Positions 1 through 11,600 of a stretch of 64,000 nt of DNA are shown here, piece after piece. Made by a program: the position numbers and the translations under genes. Source of the DNA: Strigops habroptila (lineage: Eukaryota > Chordata > Aves > Psittaciformes > Psittacidae); the NCBI RefSeq assembly GCF_004027225.2, contig NC_044289.2, forward strand, positions 9,651,761 to 9,715,760, read 5' to 3'. Numbering within the stretch: position 1 is the stretch's first letter; each line of letters starts with the position of its first letter. The notes under the pieces are model-generated. The model made no database searches, was not told where the DNA came from, and saw only the letters and a list, made by a program, of their open reading frames with translations.

Positions 1-2522
1 TTTGCTGATGGCTGAGGTGAGGCTGTGTGGTGCTGCTCTCCCTTATGAATTCCCGTGCTGCTGTGCTTGCTTGGCTTTGGAGGATGCTGTTCTATTGCTG
101 GATGTGTTGGTTTGTGCTGCTTCTTGCTAAAGCCTTGCAGTGCTTCTGCCTGCAGCTTGGGGTGGATGCTGCCATTTGGGCAAGATGCTATAAACATGTC
201 CTTAGGAGCCATATGTCTAAAGCATCAACCCTTAATATGTTGCCTTTGCAACCCAGGCAGAGCTGTGACCTGGGCTGATGAGCTGAAAAAGCAGCTGCCC
301 AGCTTCTATGCCTTGTTGTGGTCATGTGGGAGACCTGCCCTCTGCCTGGCCTGCATGGTCAGGTCAGGCTGGAGCTGCCCTGTGCATCCTGCCCTAGACC
401 CCAAGGCCATGCCAGCCCGATTGCATTGCTTACTTACTCACACTAACCCTAAATAGCCCATTTCCGCAAACCTTTCTTTTCCCCACAGGAACTCCCATTT
501 CCGTAAGTCCTGGTTGGCAGCTGCCTGGCAAAGCTGGGGCTGTGACAGGGAGGGAGCTGGGCCTGGACTGCTGGTGTTGGGAGATGATGCGGTTTCATAG
601 CGAGCTCCAAGCAGGAGTTGAGTCCAAGTGCAAGCTTATGCAGGTTTTAGGGCTGGGTGTAAGGCTTTGCATGGGGAATTTCAGCTACATTTGTTTCTGG
701 CCTGTAGTGCCACATCAAATGCCAGCTTCTCCTTGAGCCTTCTGCCCTGGGGATCTGCTAAAGCGAATTCCCGGTCTCTCTGAGCAGAAGCAGCCCTCGC
801 TGCCTCTCACTGTCATTGCAACTCGAGGATCTTGCCAGGAAACTGCAGCAGAGCACACATTCATCTTGTTGCTGTCACTAACCGGCCTGGCAGTTGCAGA
901 ACTGGCCGCAGAAGCAGTGGGTGGACAAAGAGGGTTTGGGTGCAGCTTTGGCTGAGGCAGCTCTGCTTGTTGTCAGTGTAACCACTGGCTTAAGGTGCTA
1001 TCACTGGCTCTACCATGAAGGTACATATATAGGAGGGGTTGCAAATGGCATTTAACATCTCATTGCAAGCCATTTAGTTGCTAAGCAGTTCATACAGCCG
1101 ACCCCCTTGCTGAAAATGTGGTGATTCCCCATAGATAGGCTGGGCACAGCAACTGGGCATGGTGTGCAGGCTCTGGGCATGGCGTGGGGCTCTGTCGCCT
1201 CTTCAAATATTTACTTAGCTGTATGGAAACAAAACAGGGTTGGGATTGGGAAATGCATGTGGGCAGCCCTGCTGGCGCCCAATTTGAGCTGTGGGTGTAG
1301 AAGGGGAAAGCAGGGCAAGGAGACCAGGGGCAGTGCGTCAGCCTGTGTACCAGTAGGTGGTGTCTGGGGGGACCCTTGCTCTCCAATGGTGATGCCGCCT
1401 CCCAGGTATCTAATCTGTGCTCCCAGTGACTCCAGCAATGACTGCACCCTCCTGGCACTGGCAGCCACCGGTTCCGGGCTATTGCATCTTGTGATACGCC
1501 TTCTGTAGAAATGACCTGTTACGGATGTTTCCTGGTGACATTTCATCAGTTGCTGCCCTCCTCTATGATGGGTCCCTGTTGTTTCCTTGGCCTGGTGCCT
1601 TCTTCATCCTTCCTGGGGTGTCTTTTGACCTGTTTTTGTAATTACTAGTGCAGAATTTGCCTTCTAGATCTCCTCTCCTCTCTATTTTCAAATCAAGATT
1701 ATTTTTTCCCCCTTCATTCTTAAGCCTAAGATATCACTGCAGAGGGGCTGTGGCTGGCACTGCGGTGCTGTGGCGTGCATGGTGGTGGCTGTCCTGCTGT
1801 CCCTATGGGTGGCTGTCTTGCCATCCCTGTGGGCGCAGCTGGTGACTCAGGACTGTGCTTGCTGCTGTTTGCTTTGGGGCCCGTCCCTGCCAGCGCCGGG
1901 TGTCAGCTTAAACTGAAACCTAAGCAGGCTCAACCTGAGCGGTGCCAGGGCATGGGGTCAGCGGGAAAGGAGGGGGGAAGAAACCTGGCTGGGGGGGCTG
2001 GTCCTGGGGAGCAGGGGGCTTGTGCTGCAAAGTGCTGCCTGCTCTGGCACATCCGGATTGCTGGTGGGCTCAGACTGGTACTGGGATGGGTTTTGTGGTA
2101 CCTCTGCCAAGCAAGTGTCAGCCGTTGATGCTGCAGTCTGGGAGCGAATGCCCTTCTCCAGGCCTGCAGCTTAGCTTCCTGTTATAATAATATTTCCTAA
2201 TTAAACCTCCCTGCTTAGGAAGCAGAATGTACAGTTGTTTAAGCTGCAGTGCTGCATTACAGTCTGCATCATCAAGTCTAGCTGGGTATGGTCCTCTTAT
2301 TAACCAGCTGGGTTTCTCAATATGCCTTACACCTCCGCTTCCCGGCTCTGTGCCCTTCCCATCTCCACCAGACAACCAAGGCACGTGTGACCTGGGGATC
2401 CTCCTGTCAGGAGGGAGCTGAAACCAAGCACGAGGCTGGGAATGGTTGCAAAAGACTCCTATTTCTCTATCCTACAAAACCTGATGGTCATGGAAGTACT
2501 CCTTTTTCTTTCCGCCTTGCAG
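1..2522 (+). other. B4GALT5: B4GALT5 intron 1 (3' part)
   Basis: This is non-coding sequence ending in a pyrimidine-rich acceptor with AG at 2521-2522. The open frames here have no recognisable protein similarity. There is a G-run cluster around 1972-2017. Nothing else is recognised. The first exon and promoter lie outside the window. Confidence 0.85.
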
Positions 2523-2657
2523 TGAACACCTACCTCTTCATGATGCAAGCCCGAGGCATCATGATTCGTGAGAACATGCGAACAATAGGAGCTCAGGTGT
2601 ACGAGCAGGTGGTCCGCAGTGCCTATGCCAAGAGGAACAGCAGCGTGAACGACTCAG
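2523..2657 (+). CDS. B4GALT5: B4GALT5 exon 2 (stem region)
   Basis: The exon starts with the last two bases of a Val codon and reads VNTYLFMMQARG, then IGAQVYEQVVRSAYAKRNSS. This matches the end of the membrane anchor and the luminal stem of human B4GALT5. The acceptor AG is at 2521-2522 and the donor GT at 2658-2659. It ends with the first base of the Asp codon completed in the next exon. An N-glycosylation sequon (NSS) lies near its end. Confidence 0.95.
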
Positions 2658-5600
2658 GTATTTCTTGAGTAATTGTCATTTTGATCAAAGGTTCCATTTC
2701 CATTGGAAATCAAGCCAACCTGAACCACTCTTGCTTGAAGGGGTTAATTTATGCTGGTAAATGCAGGGTGGGAACCTTGACTGGCTTCCTTTTTTTATAT
2801 GTATAAATAGATACTATATAGAACATAATGCCTATTATATATAATTAATGTGTATATATGCTATGCATAAAGACTATATTAATAGAATATAATTACTTTT
2901 ATATATTTATATAATTATTTATATAAAAATATATTTATATATTGATTATATTAATAATATAATTAATTTATATATATATTTTTTTTTATATATATAAATT
3001 TAAATGCTTCTAACTTGTACAAAGGGTGAAAATCTGGAAGGGTCTCAAACGGTGGGATGCTGAGCTGAAATTGCTTTCCAGCAGTTCAATTTGTTAGCTT
3101 CAATCAGTCTGAGGGTAAATACTTTCAAATTCAGTTTTGTATTTAAAATTCGCTTCCCAGGCACACGCATGTGCAGAGCCCTGGCGCCGTGCACGTGGAG
3201 GAGCCTGTGCTCATAAGCTTCACTCTTCCCATGCAAGGATGAACTGAGATGACTTGGCTGGAGATCTGCCACAAATAATATATTGAAGTCTGGGCAGAAT
3301 GCAGGGAGCAGAGTCGCAGGCTCCCACTCCCACGCTGTTCGTCATCCGTAATAGAAAGCTCATAACAGGGTTGCAAATTTTGGTGTAAATGTGGTACAGT
3401 GAAGCGTAAATGCTGCCTAAGCCGGGGTGAGGCATTGTCTTTGGGCTGGTGTGACACCGAGCATGCACCTCCCCTGCTGGCATGTCACCGGTGCATCATG
3501 CTGGTGCAGTTGGCATCAGGGAGCTCGGCTTTTCCGCTGCCAGGGTTCATCAGCAGGGGCTGATAAAGTTTTGTGAAGCAAGATTATTTCCTTATTAATA
3601 ACAAAACGCAAGCTGTGTCCTTGCTGCCCGACCCACTGAGGAGTGGTGGTGCAGCCGCCAGTTCAGCTGTACTCTGACCAGGGATGGGCACAGGAGGGGA
3701 ATTATCAATTTGCACAAGAGATTGACACCCAGGGTCACCTCCTCTCCTTGCTGAAGCTGGCCAGGGCTGCCACTCTGGGCTATTTTTAAGGCTGGAAACA
3801 TCAAGTAAAGCAGATGCAGGGTGAGGAAGTGGCTGATCTCCTGAAGGGAGGAGGGTTAGATGCTCCACTGCTACTGCTTGTGGTGATGACAGTCAAGAGT
3901 TGTACTGTTGTGGTCCTGGCCCTCAGGACTCTGAGACCTCTAAAAACCTGCCTGCAGCAGACAGGGAAATGGTTACCATGTTAGTGTCAGCGATACCAGT
4001 ACTGCTGCTGTTGGAGCTTCATCTCCATCCCAGCTCTGGCATGGGGCATACCCCTCCTACCTCAAAAACTCCAGCTGCAAGGACATTTTTGACATATACA
4101 AGCGCTATGCACCATCCTTGGATGACCTTCCCTGGTAGGCAGGTCAAAGCAGGCACATGATGGGTGGTGGTGACATCTGGAAGGCACATGGCACTGTGGC
4201 TGCAAGGATTATATTAACACCAGGATCACTATCTTCCCTCCTTGGCTCTGTTTTCGGGCACCTTGGTGGGAACTTGGTGGTGGCACTGCCTGGTTTGTTC
4301 ATCCTTCCCCAGTGTGATGGCCAGGAGAGCAAACCCGCCTGGTATGGCTGCAGGGGGGGACCCAGCCAAAAGCATTGACTGTCCCAAGAGCTGCCCCTGT
4401 CCTACCCTGCAGGCAGCAGTGGGTGTCCATCCCTGCATCCCCTCCACTGTTCCAAGGAGAGGCGTGCAGAGGAAGGGCAGGGATGCCGCTGCTGGGAGTG
4501 ATCTGGCACAGGCCACACACCAGTTTGGGCAGAAGACACTGCGGCCCGTCTCTGGTTGTCCCTGCTCCAGCCACATGGGAGCACTGGGAAATTGGAGGCT
4601 GTCAATGCTTTCTGAGCTGCAACCTTTCCCGTACATCACGTGTGCTGTTCTTTGTGCAGTGCTGGCTTGTGTGTGTGTCCTCCTGGGACTTTAATTTCTG
4701 GCAGATTCCTTAAAAATGCAGTATCCCACTGTGAGTGGCAAGGTGACCGAGCACAGGGTGCTTGTCCCCATCCATCTGCATTTATTCTTTGCCCTTAGCT
4801 TTTTTCCTCTTGTGTTAAAATGAGGAAGTAATTTATAACTTTTTCAGCATTTGCTAATAGGTGCAGTAATAGGTTTCCTGTTCAGTGAGCCAAGAGGGAT
4901 CCCTTCTGTGCTTTTGCAAGCAAAAAAGGCAGCCCTTGGCGCAAAAAAGGGAGCTGAGCTTCACCGTACATTGTCCGCTCGACTAAGTATTGAGAGCGTG
5001 CTCTAGTGATAGGAATTTAATGGGAATCTGGTTATTAAAATATAGAGCAGTATCAAGCATCCAAAACAATATCTATCATACTTGAGAAGCCCTTAGGTTC
5101 TGTTTTCAAGTCCATCTTGAGTCTGAGATAGTTTGTGTACCACTTATTAGAATGAATAAATGGTATTAATGATGGGATTACTAGCACAATAAAGCAAGCT
5201 GGAATATCAGGCCAGCACTGACTTGTCCCAGTTGATTTAAATGAAAGATTCTTGACCTTGCAGGTAAAGGCAACCCTCCCTGCTTTGCTTTAAAGGATGA
5301 AATTGTCACTATATTATTTTTTCTTGATATGTCATTAATGTGGCTATTAAATGCAGCAGCCTTTCTGCTATGGAAAATATTCTGTGCTTATGCAATCACT
5401 TAAATGTCTCTATCCTTACATGAGACTTGGATTCTTAGCTCTTAATCTTAGCCAATTCATTCACCTCATTACACTATAATTCTGGGTTTATTAAATTGCT
5501 CTGGGGATAAAATATGTGAAACCTTTTTGCTATCAATATGTTCTTGAAACTAAGTGTGAGATTTGAAAGGTTATAGCTGCTGGGTAAAAGAAAAAAAAAT

Positions 5601-8600
5601 CTGAATTTCACATAGGGTTTGGTAAAATAATCTGGCTACCTACTGTAAATCATAGAATCAGAGAATGGTTAGGGTTGGAAAGGACCTTAAGATCATCTAG
5701 TTCCAAGTTGGGTGTTTACTGATGGGTCACTTGCAGTCCTTGTGTCCAAGGCTTTGCAGAGGTGCCCAGACAGCTCTCAGGACGTGATGGGTGGGACACT
5801 AGACCTTCTTTTGTCTCTGGGTGCCTGCACACCAGCCGGTTTGTTCTATGCCCATGGGAAACCAGGGCTACTCTTGCTTTGAATTAACATAGTGAATGTC
5901 AGCCTCATGGCATGCTTCTGCAGCTAGCTGCTGCAGGAATGCCTGTGCATGGTAGGGTAGTTGGAAAGGACAGGACCTTGTTCTGGTAGCTGCCTCTGGT
6001 GGGACTGGGTGGCTCAGCTGTAAATGGCTGCTTTCCAAGACCTCTATGGGGGTGTAAGGTTGGTGCTGGTGCTGTGGACCTAAAGGGCGACCCTTTGCTA
6101 AGCATCTGATGCTTGGAGAAAGTGGAGAGGCAGCATCTTTCTGTAGCAGCTGATGCAGGGAACTTACTCTAGTGCCTAAAATGAAGTCATGCTTGACTAA
6201 GATGCCTCGTGCAAAGCTGGCAACTTAACCGTGAACAACTACTTTTGACAGTAATGTAAAAACCTCCTTAAAACATCTACAGGTGTAAGAGGCTGGGAGG
6301 GTTTTGTCCAGCAGGAAAAAGGATGCAGGAGAATAGGCATACTGGAGAAATACGGAAATATGCTGGGCTGGGCTCCTCTGCTCTCGCACAATGCAAACGG
6401 GAGGAGAGGCTGTGTGTAACATGATAGTTTTCATTGATCCTTTGAGGAGGATGCAAGGCAGGATTTCCCTGTGCAGGCTGCTGCGCTGACAGTCCTTACT
6501 GGCATTGGGACCTGGAAAAGACCCACTGGAGGAGCATGTTCCCTTTCACTGTGCCGTGGTCCTTTAGGGACAAGGTGCTAAGTAGCTTTTCCTTCCAAGT
6601 GCCACGTGCTCCTTTGCTTTGAGCTGTTTGTGATATGTGAAGGTGACACTGAAAGTTCTTCCTTAGGCCAGAAAATGTGAAGGCTGGGTTCCAAGTCCAG
6701 AGAGAGCTCATGCTGCATGGGGACACCCCATGCTGTTGGGGACATCCTCAGCCATGGATGCATTCACAGGCTGCTCACAGTGGCACAGGGAGGTGGCTGG
6801 AAATAACAAAGACTTGCAGCTCAAAAGTAAACTTGTTTTAAGTCTTCTTTTCTTCCATCTCCCAGATTATCCTCTTGATCTGAACCATAACGACACCTTT
6901 CTGCAAGCCACAACGTTTCTTCCTGAAGACTTTACCTACTTCCCCAACCATACCTGTCCTGAGAGGCTCCCTTCTATGAGTGAGTAGCATCCCAATGGCC
7001 CATGTACCCTATGCTGCCCATGGCTTTGGAGGGCACGTTGTGGCATTCCCCAGCTCACCAGCATTGCACCTTTCCCTGCCAGGCACCTGGGGTTGAATAA
7101 GAGCACTGTTCAGAGCCTGGTCCCATCCTGGGAATTCATTGTTTACCCACTCACACTAATCTCTGATATGTCGGAGGCAGGTCTCTCTGCCAAAGCAGGA
7201 GCCCATTGATTGGCAAACACTGCGAGCTGGTACAGAGTCTGAGCCAGACCTTTTCCAGGGTCAGTGGTGGCAGGGTGGCCCCTTGGCAGTACTGCTGGTC
7301 CCAATCCTGAGCTGTGCTGGTACAGCTGGGCAGGGGCTGGTGCATGAGATGGGCTGGAGCCACCCCAAAGGGAGTTGCTGCTGGGAGAAATGCTTCCACC
7401 AAAGCAGTACTGCAGTGGAAAATTGGGCTCCCTGCTGAGGTGCGGAGGTTTGTGTCTGGTGGAAACCTGTATGAAGGTATAAAGGGGTGCCCTGGCTGGT
7501 GTGGGTCTCTGATGGAGAGCTGTGTCCAACAGCAGCCACAAAGGCTGAACAGAGCCCATCTGCTGAGGAGATGGAGGTGTTGCAAGTCATGCCAGCAGCA
7601 TTTCCTAATCATTTTTGTTGGTGCTTGGGGAAAAGAAGAGGCTGCCTGCATTCAGTGCTGGGGCTAGAGGGCAGGGGTGCAACAAATACCTATCTGGAGC
7701 AGGCACAAGCTGCATCAGGACCACAGTGGTTCCTGACCCCCTCCTCAGCTTCTCCCCACTCTCTCTGCAGAGGGCCCTATCGATGTAAATATGAGCGAGA
7801 TCACGATGGAGGATATTCACCAGTTCTTCTCAAAAGACCCTTCCATCAAGCTGGGAGGCCACTGGAAGCCGAGCGACTGCCTGCCTCGCTGGAAGGTAAC
7901 GGGGAGCTGGGCAGCTCCGTGTCTGTGCTGAGTACAGGGGACGGAGAGTCCTGGGTGGGTGATGGAAAGACATTAACGGGAACATCTCTGTGCTGCAGCT
8001 TCAGAGTAATGAATATAACGATCTCTGAAGTGTGGAGCTGCAGTGCCTAGGGAGGAAATGCTGAATTCGAGGGCTGCTTTAGTGATGCATGAGTCAGCTC
8101 TGAGTTTCTGCATGGACTGTGAAGGAGCCAAGCAGCGAGCTCTCCTCCCTGCTGCCAGCCCTCCCACTGCCCCTGCTGCCCTATCTAGGGTAGGATTTAA
8201 ACCAGACAGGCAAGGTGACAGTGTGGGAGACTCCTGTTCCCACAGGAAGGTGGCTTAGGGCAGTGCGATAGCAGGTCCTGGCCCCACTCCTGCTGTCCCC
8301 AGTGCTGGGCAGAGGCAATGGAGGGGGGGAGCTGTGGGTCTCCCTTCCACTCAAGGTTACATTGAATTTCCCCAAAGCAACAGTTTCCCACAGAGTGACT
8401 AGGAAATCCATGTTGTGGGGATTGTGAGGGTTTCATTCTGCTCAGCTCTGCATGGGAGAGCTGAGGCACCATGGTTAGTGCTGCTCCTGTAACACCACAC
8501 CAGCCAGGTCCTGGGGTTGGTTGGCAGCAGGAGCCACTGGTGCGGTGCAGTAAGAGCCGTATCCTCTCCCTGTCAGGTGGCGATCCTGATCCCATTCCGC

Positions 8601-11600
8601 AATCGATATGAGCATCTTCCTGTCCTCTTCAGGCACCTTATTCCCATGCTGCAGCGGCAACGTTTACAGTTCGCCTTTTACGTCGTGGAACAAGTGAGTG
8701 AACCCTGGGGGATTGCAGCCGCTGGGGCACAGATGTGCTGCACTAAAGATGTGCCTGCCAAAGCTGCAGGCGTAGCTCTGCGCTGTGTGCCAAGGAAGTT
8801 ACCTGCCAGACCACATCATTTGACCTTGGGCAGGTTCAGGGTTCATGAATGAACTAGAAATTTGATATTTTTTTTTTTCTTTAAAAAAGCTATTTTTTAG
8901 ATCCAGGTATTAGCAGTTTTTAAATAATTTGGTGTTATTTTTGTATATCTCTAGCAGTTCTAGGGAGCATCCCATAGGCACAGAAATAGCTTGACCAGAG
9001 TTACACAATTCTTGTCTGGCCAGTGTCTAGATGACTTTCATGAATGTAAAACATAAGACACTCATTTGATAAGTATGTGAACCTGTCACTTAGGCTGTCT
9101 GGCTTCATCCGCCCAGTAAATGTTCCTTCATATCTAGCTCATCTTAAAAAGATTGATCAAAATTGGGTTGTTCTGGTTTTTAAGTATCTGAGTAATGAGA
9201 CTTTAGCATCTTTATTTTTGCTCCTGCGTAGTAAATTGAATACTTAAGTCCTGGTTGATTTCACTAGTCTGTCTGTTCCAATGCATCGTTTCCTTTTGCG
9301 GCACCAGTGTGGGAGCTAGTTGCCCTCTGCAGCTTTCTAGACAAGGCTGAGAAGGCACATGCAGAGTAGGAACTGCACGGGACTCCCCTTGAGAAGGAAC
9401 TTTCTCCCTCCTAGGCTGGAAACCAACCCTTTAACCGTGCCATGCTCTTCAACGTTGGCTTTCGGGAAGCAATGAAGGACTTGGACTGGGACTGTCTCAT
9501 CTTTCATGATGTGGACCACATACCAGAAAATGACCGTAACTATTATGGGTGTGGACAGATGCCGAGGCACTTTGCAGCCAAGCTGGATAAGTACATGTAT
9601 CTGTAAGCACTGTTCTTCCTCCCCACTACCATGATAGCTAGGGAGCCAGTGTTAGATTCTGTTATTTTTAAAGGTGGAAGACGAATCTCTATTTGCTTAT
9701 CAGGCTTTGTGAAGTGAACGTGAGAGGGGAATAGAAGAAAGCATCCTCACAGCTCAGGCTTTCCCCATTGCAGGCAGGAGAGCTGCAGCACTGGCGGGCT
9801 CTGCCCTAACCCCTTCTCTCCCACTTAGGCTCCCTTACAATGAGTTCTTTGGTGGGGTGAGTGGCCTGACTGTTGAGCAGTTTCAGAAGATCAACGGTTT
9901 CCCTAATGCCTTCTGGGGCTGGGGTGGTGAAGACGATGACCTCTGGAACAGGTACGGGTTTGGATGTCCCTGAACTTTGCTTCTGAGGGTGTTTCTGTGA
10001 GCCAGCCCGGCTGCAGTGTCTCAGAGGGAAGAGGGGCTGCTCTACGCAGTACCTGGGAAACAAACAGAGAAGTGCTGGTTGGGAAGTTATTGGCTCTTTG
10101 TGCAATATCCTACACTGCTCAGCTCAGGCTGATCTCAGTTGAGCTGAAGCTTTGAGATGCCGACTGTGACTTGCCCAGAGCCCAGGCTGGAATGGGGAGG
10201 TTTGCATAGCTTATCTGCTGGGTGAAAAGGCAAAGCTGCTGCTGGATCCCCACGTGCATGAACTGTGCAGCCCTGGCAAGTGCTGGTGACACAGCAAGTA
10301 CAATGACTGATTTCTATTTTTTGGTCATTCCTCCCCTTTGTAACGCAGAGTGCAGTACGCAGGCTACTTGGTGACTCGACCAGAAGGAGACACAGGGAAA
10401 TACAAATCAATTCCCCACCATCATCGGGGAGAAGTGCAGTTCCTAGGAAGGCAAGTACATTTCTGTATTTTTTAGAATTTCTAAAGCCCTTTGCAAAGAG
10501 TCTGTACCATTTACAAGGCAGCTGTTTGAGGGCAGTAACAGTCTTAACTCATGAGGGAAGCTGAACTGCAGGGAGATGGAGGCAGAGCGCTGCCTGGATT
10601 CCTCCATTCCTCCATTTCATACCCCGTATCTGTGTGATGAGAGGTTATTGCCCCACCCCTGGAAGTGTTCAAGGCCAGGTTAGTTGGGGCTTTGAGCAAC
10701 CTGATCTAGTGGAAGGTGTCCGTGCTTGTGGCAGGGGGTTGGAACTGGATGAGCTTTAAGGTCCCTTCCAACCCAAACCGTTCTATAGTGTTGGTGTATG
10801 CAAACAGGGTGACTGCAGCAGCTCCAGCACACCCACTGCAGTGCTGAGATGAAGCGACTCATACCTCTCCATTCTTCTGTTCCTGCCCCTTGGCCCCAAA
10901 CCAGAGTGTGTGTACAGAGCCCCTGAATTCAGGCTTTGCTCTTTTGTGAGACTTTGGACATCCATTAGGAGCAGTAACTGTCCCCTGTACCTAAGGAGCA
11001 CAAGTACTTTGTGAACATTTACTCTTCTTTTTTTTTCTCAAAAAGCTACATTCTTTCTGGGGCTTTCCAGGAGGATTCTGACCCTTTTGTTCAGGAGGTT
11101 GTTTTGGAGAGTGCAAAGGTTGGTTGAATGACTGGGAACCTTGGTAGAATTTGAGTCTTCTGAAAACTCTGCATCAGAGAATTACCTTTTTCACAATCAA
11201 CTGCAGGAATTGACACTCATAGGTGATGAGCTACTGGACAGTGTAAGCTCTGTTCTGCAGAGAGGCTCCTGGCTGCTGCTGGCAGAAGAGGCAGCAAGGA
11301 GGGTTTATGTTGCAGATACCATTTGAGCTATCTGCTGGTCTCTTCTTACAGAAGACTCATTTTGGGGGGAGTTCCCTTTTGAGGTTATGTCATCTTTAGC
11401 CCTACTTTTCATTTCTGTCAGACAGAATGCAGCCAGAATGAGAGATGCTTCTCCCATTTCAGTCTTGAAACAGAGAAGTTGGTTTGGGCTTAAAAAGCTG
11501 TATTTGGTCAAACCCCTGAGGCGTGGAAGGCTGGCAGTGCAGTGGGATTGAGCACTTGTTCCTAACGCATCCCTGGCCTCCTCCTGGCCCTGGGTAGGAG

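Larger units (their letters stand above)
2658..6865 (+). other. B4GALT5: B4GALT5 intron 2
   Basis: This 4.2-kb GT-AG intron contains an AT-rich simple-sequence block (2791-3004) and a short minus-strand CR1 3' end (5650-5706). The remaining open frames resemble no protein family that I recognise. Confidence 0.9.
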
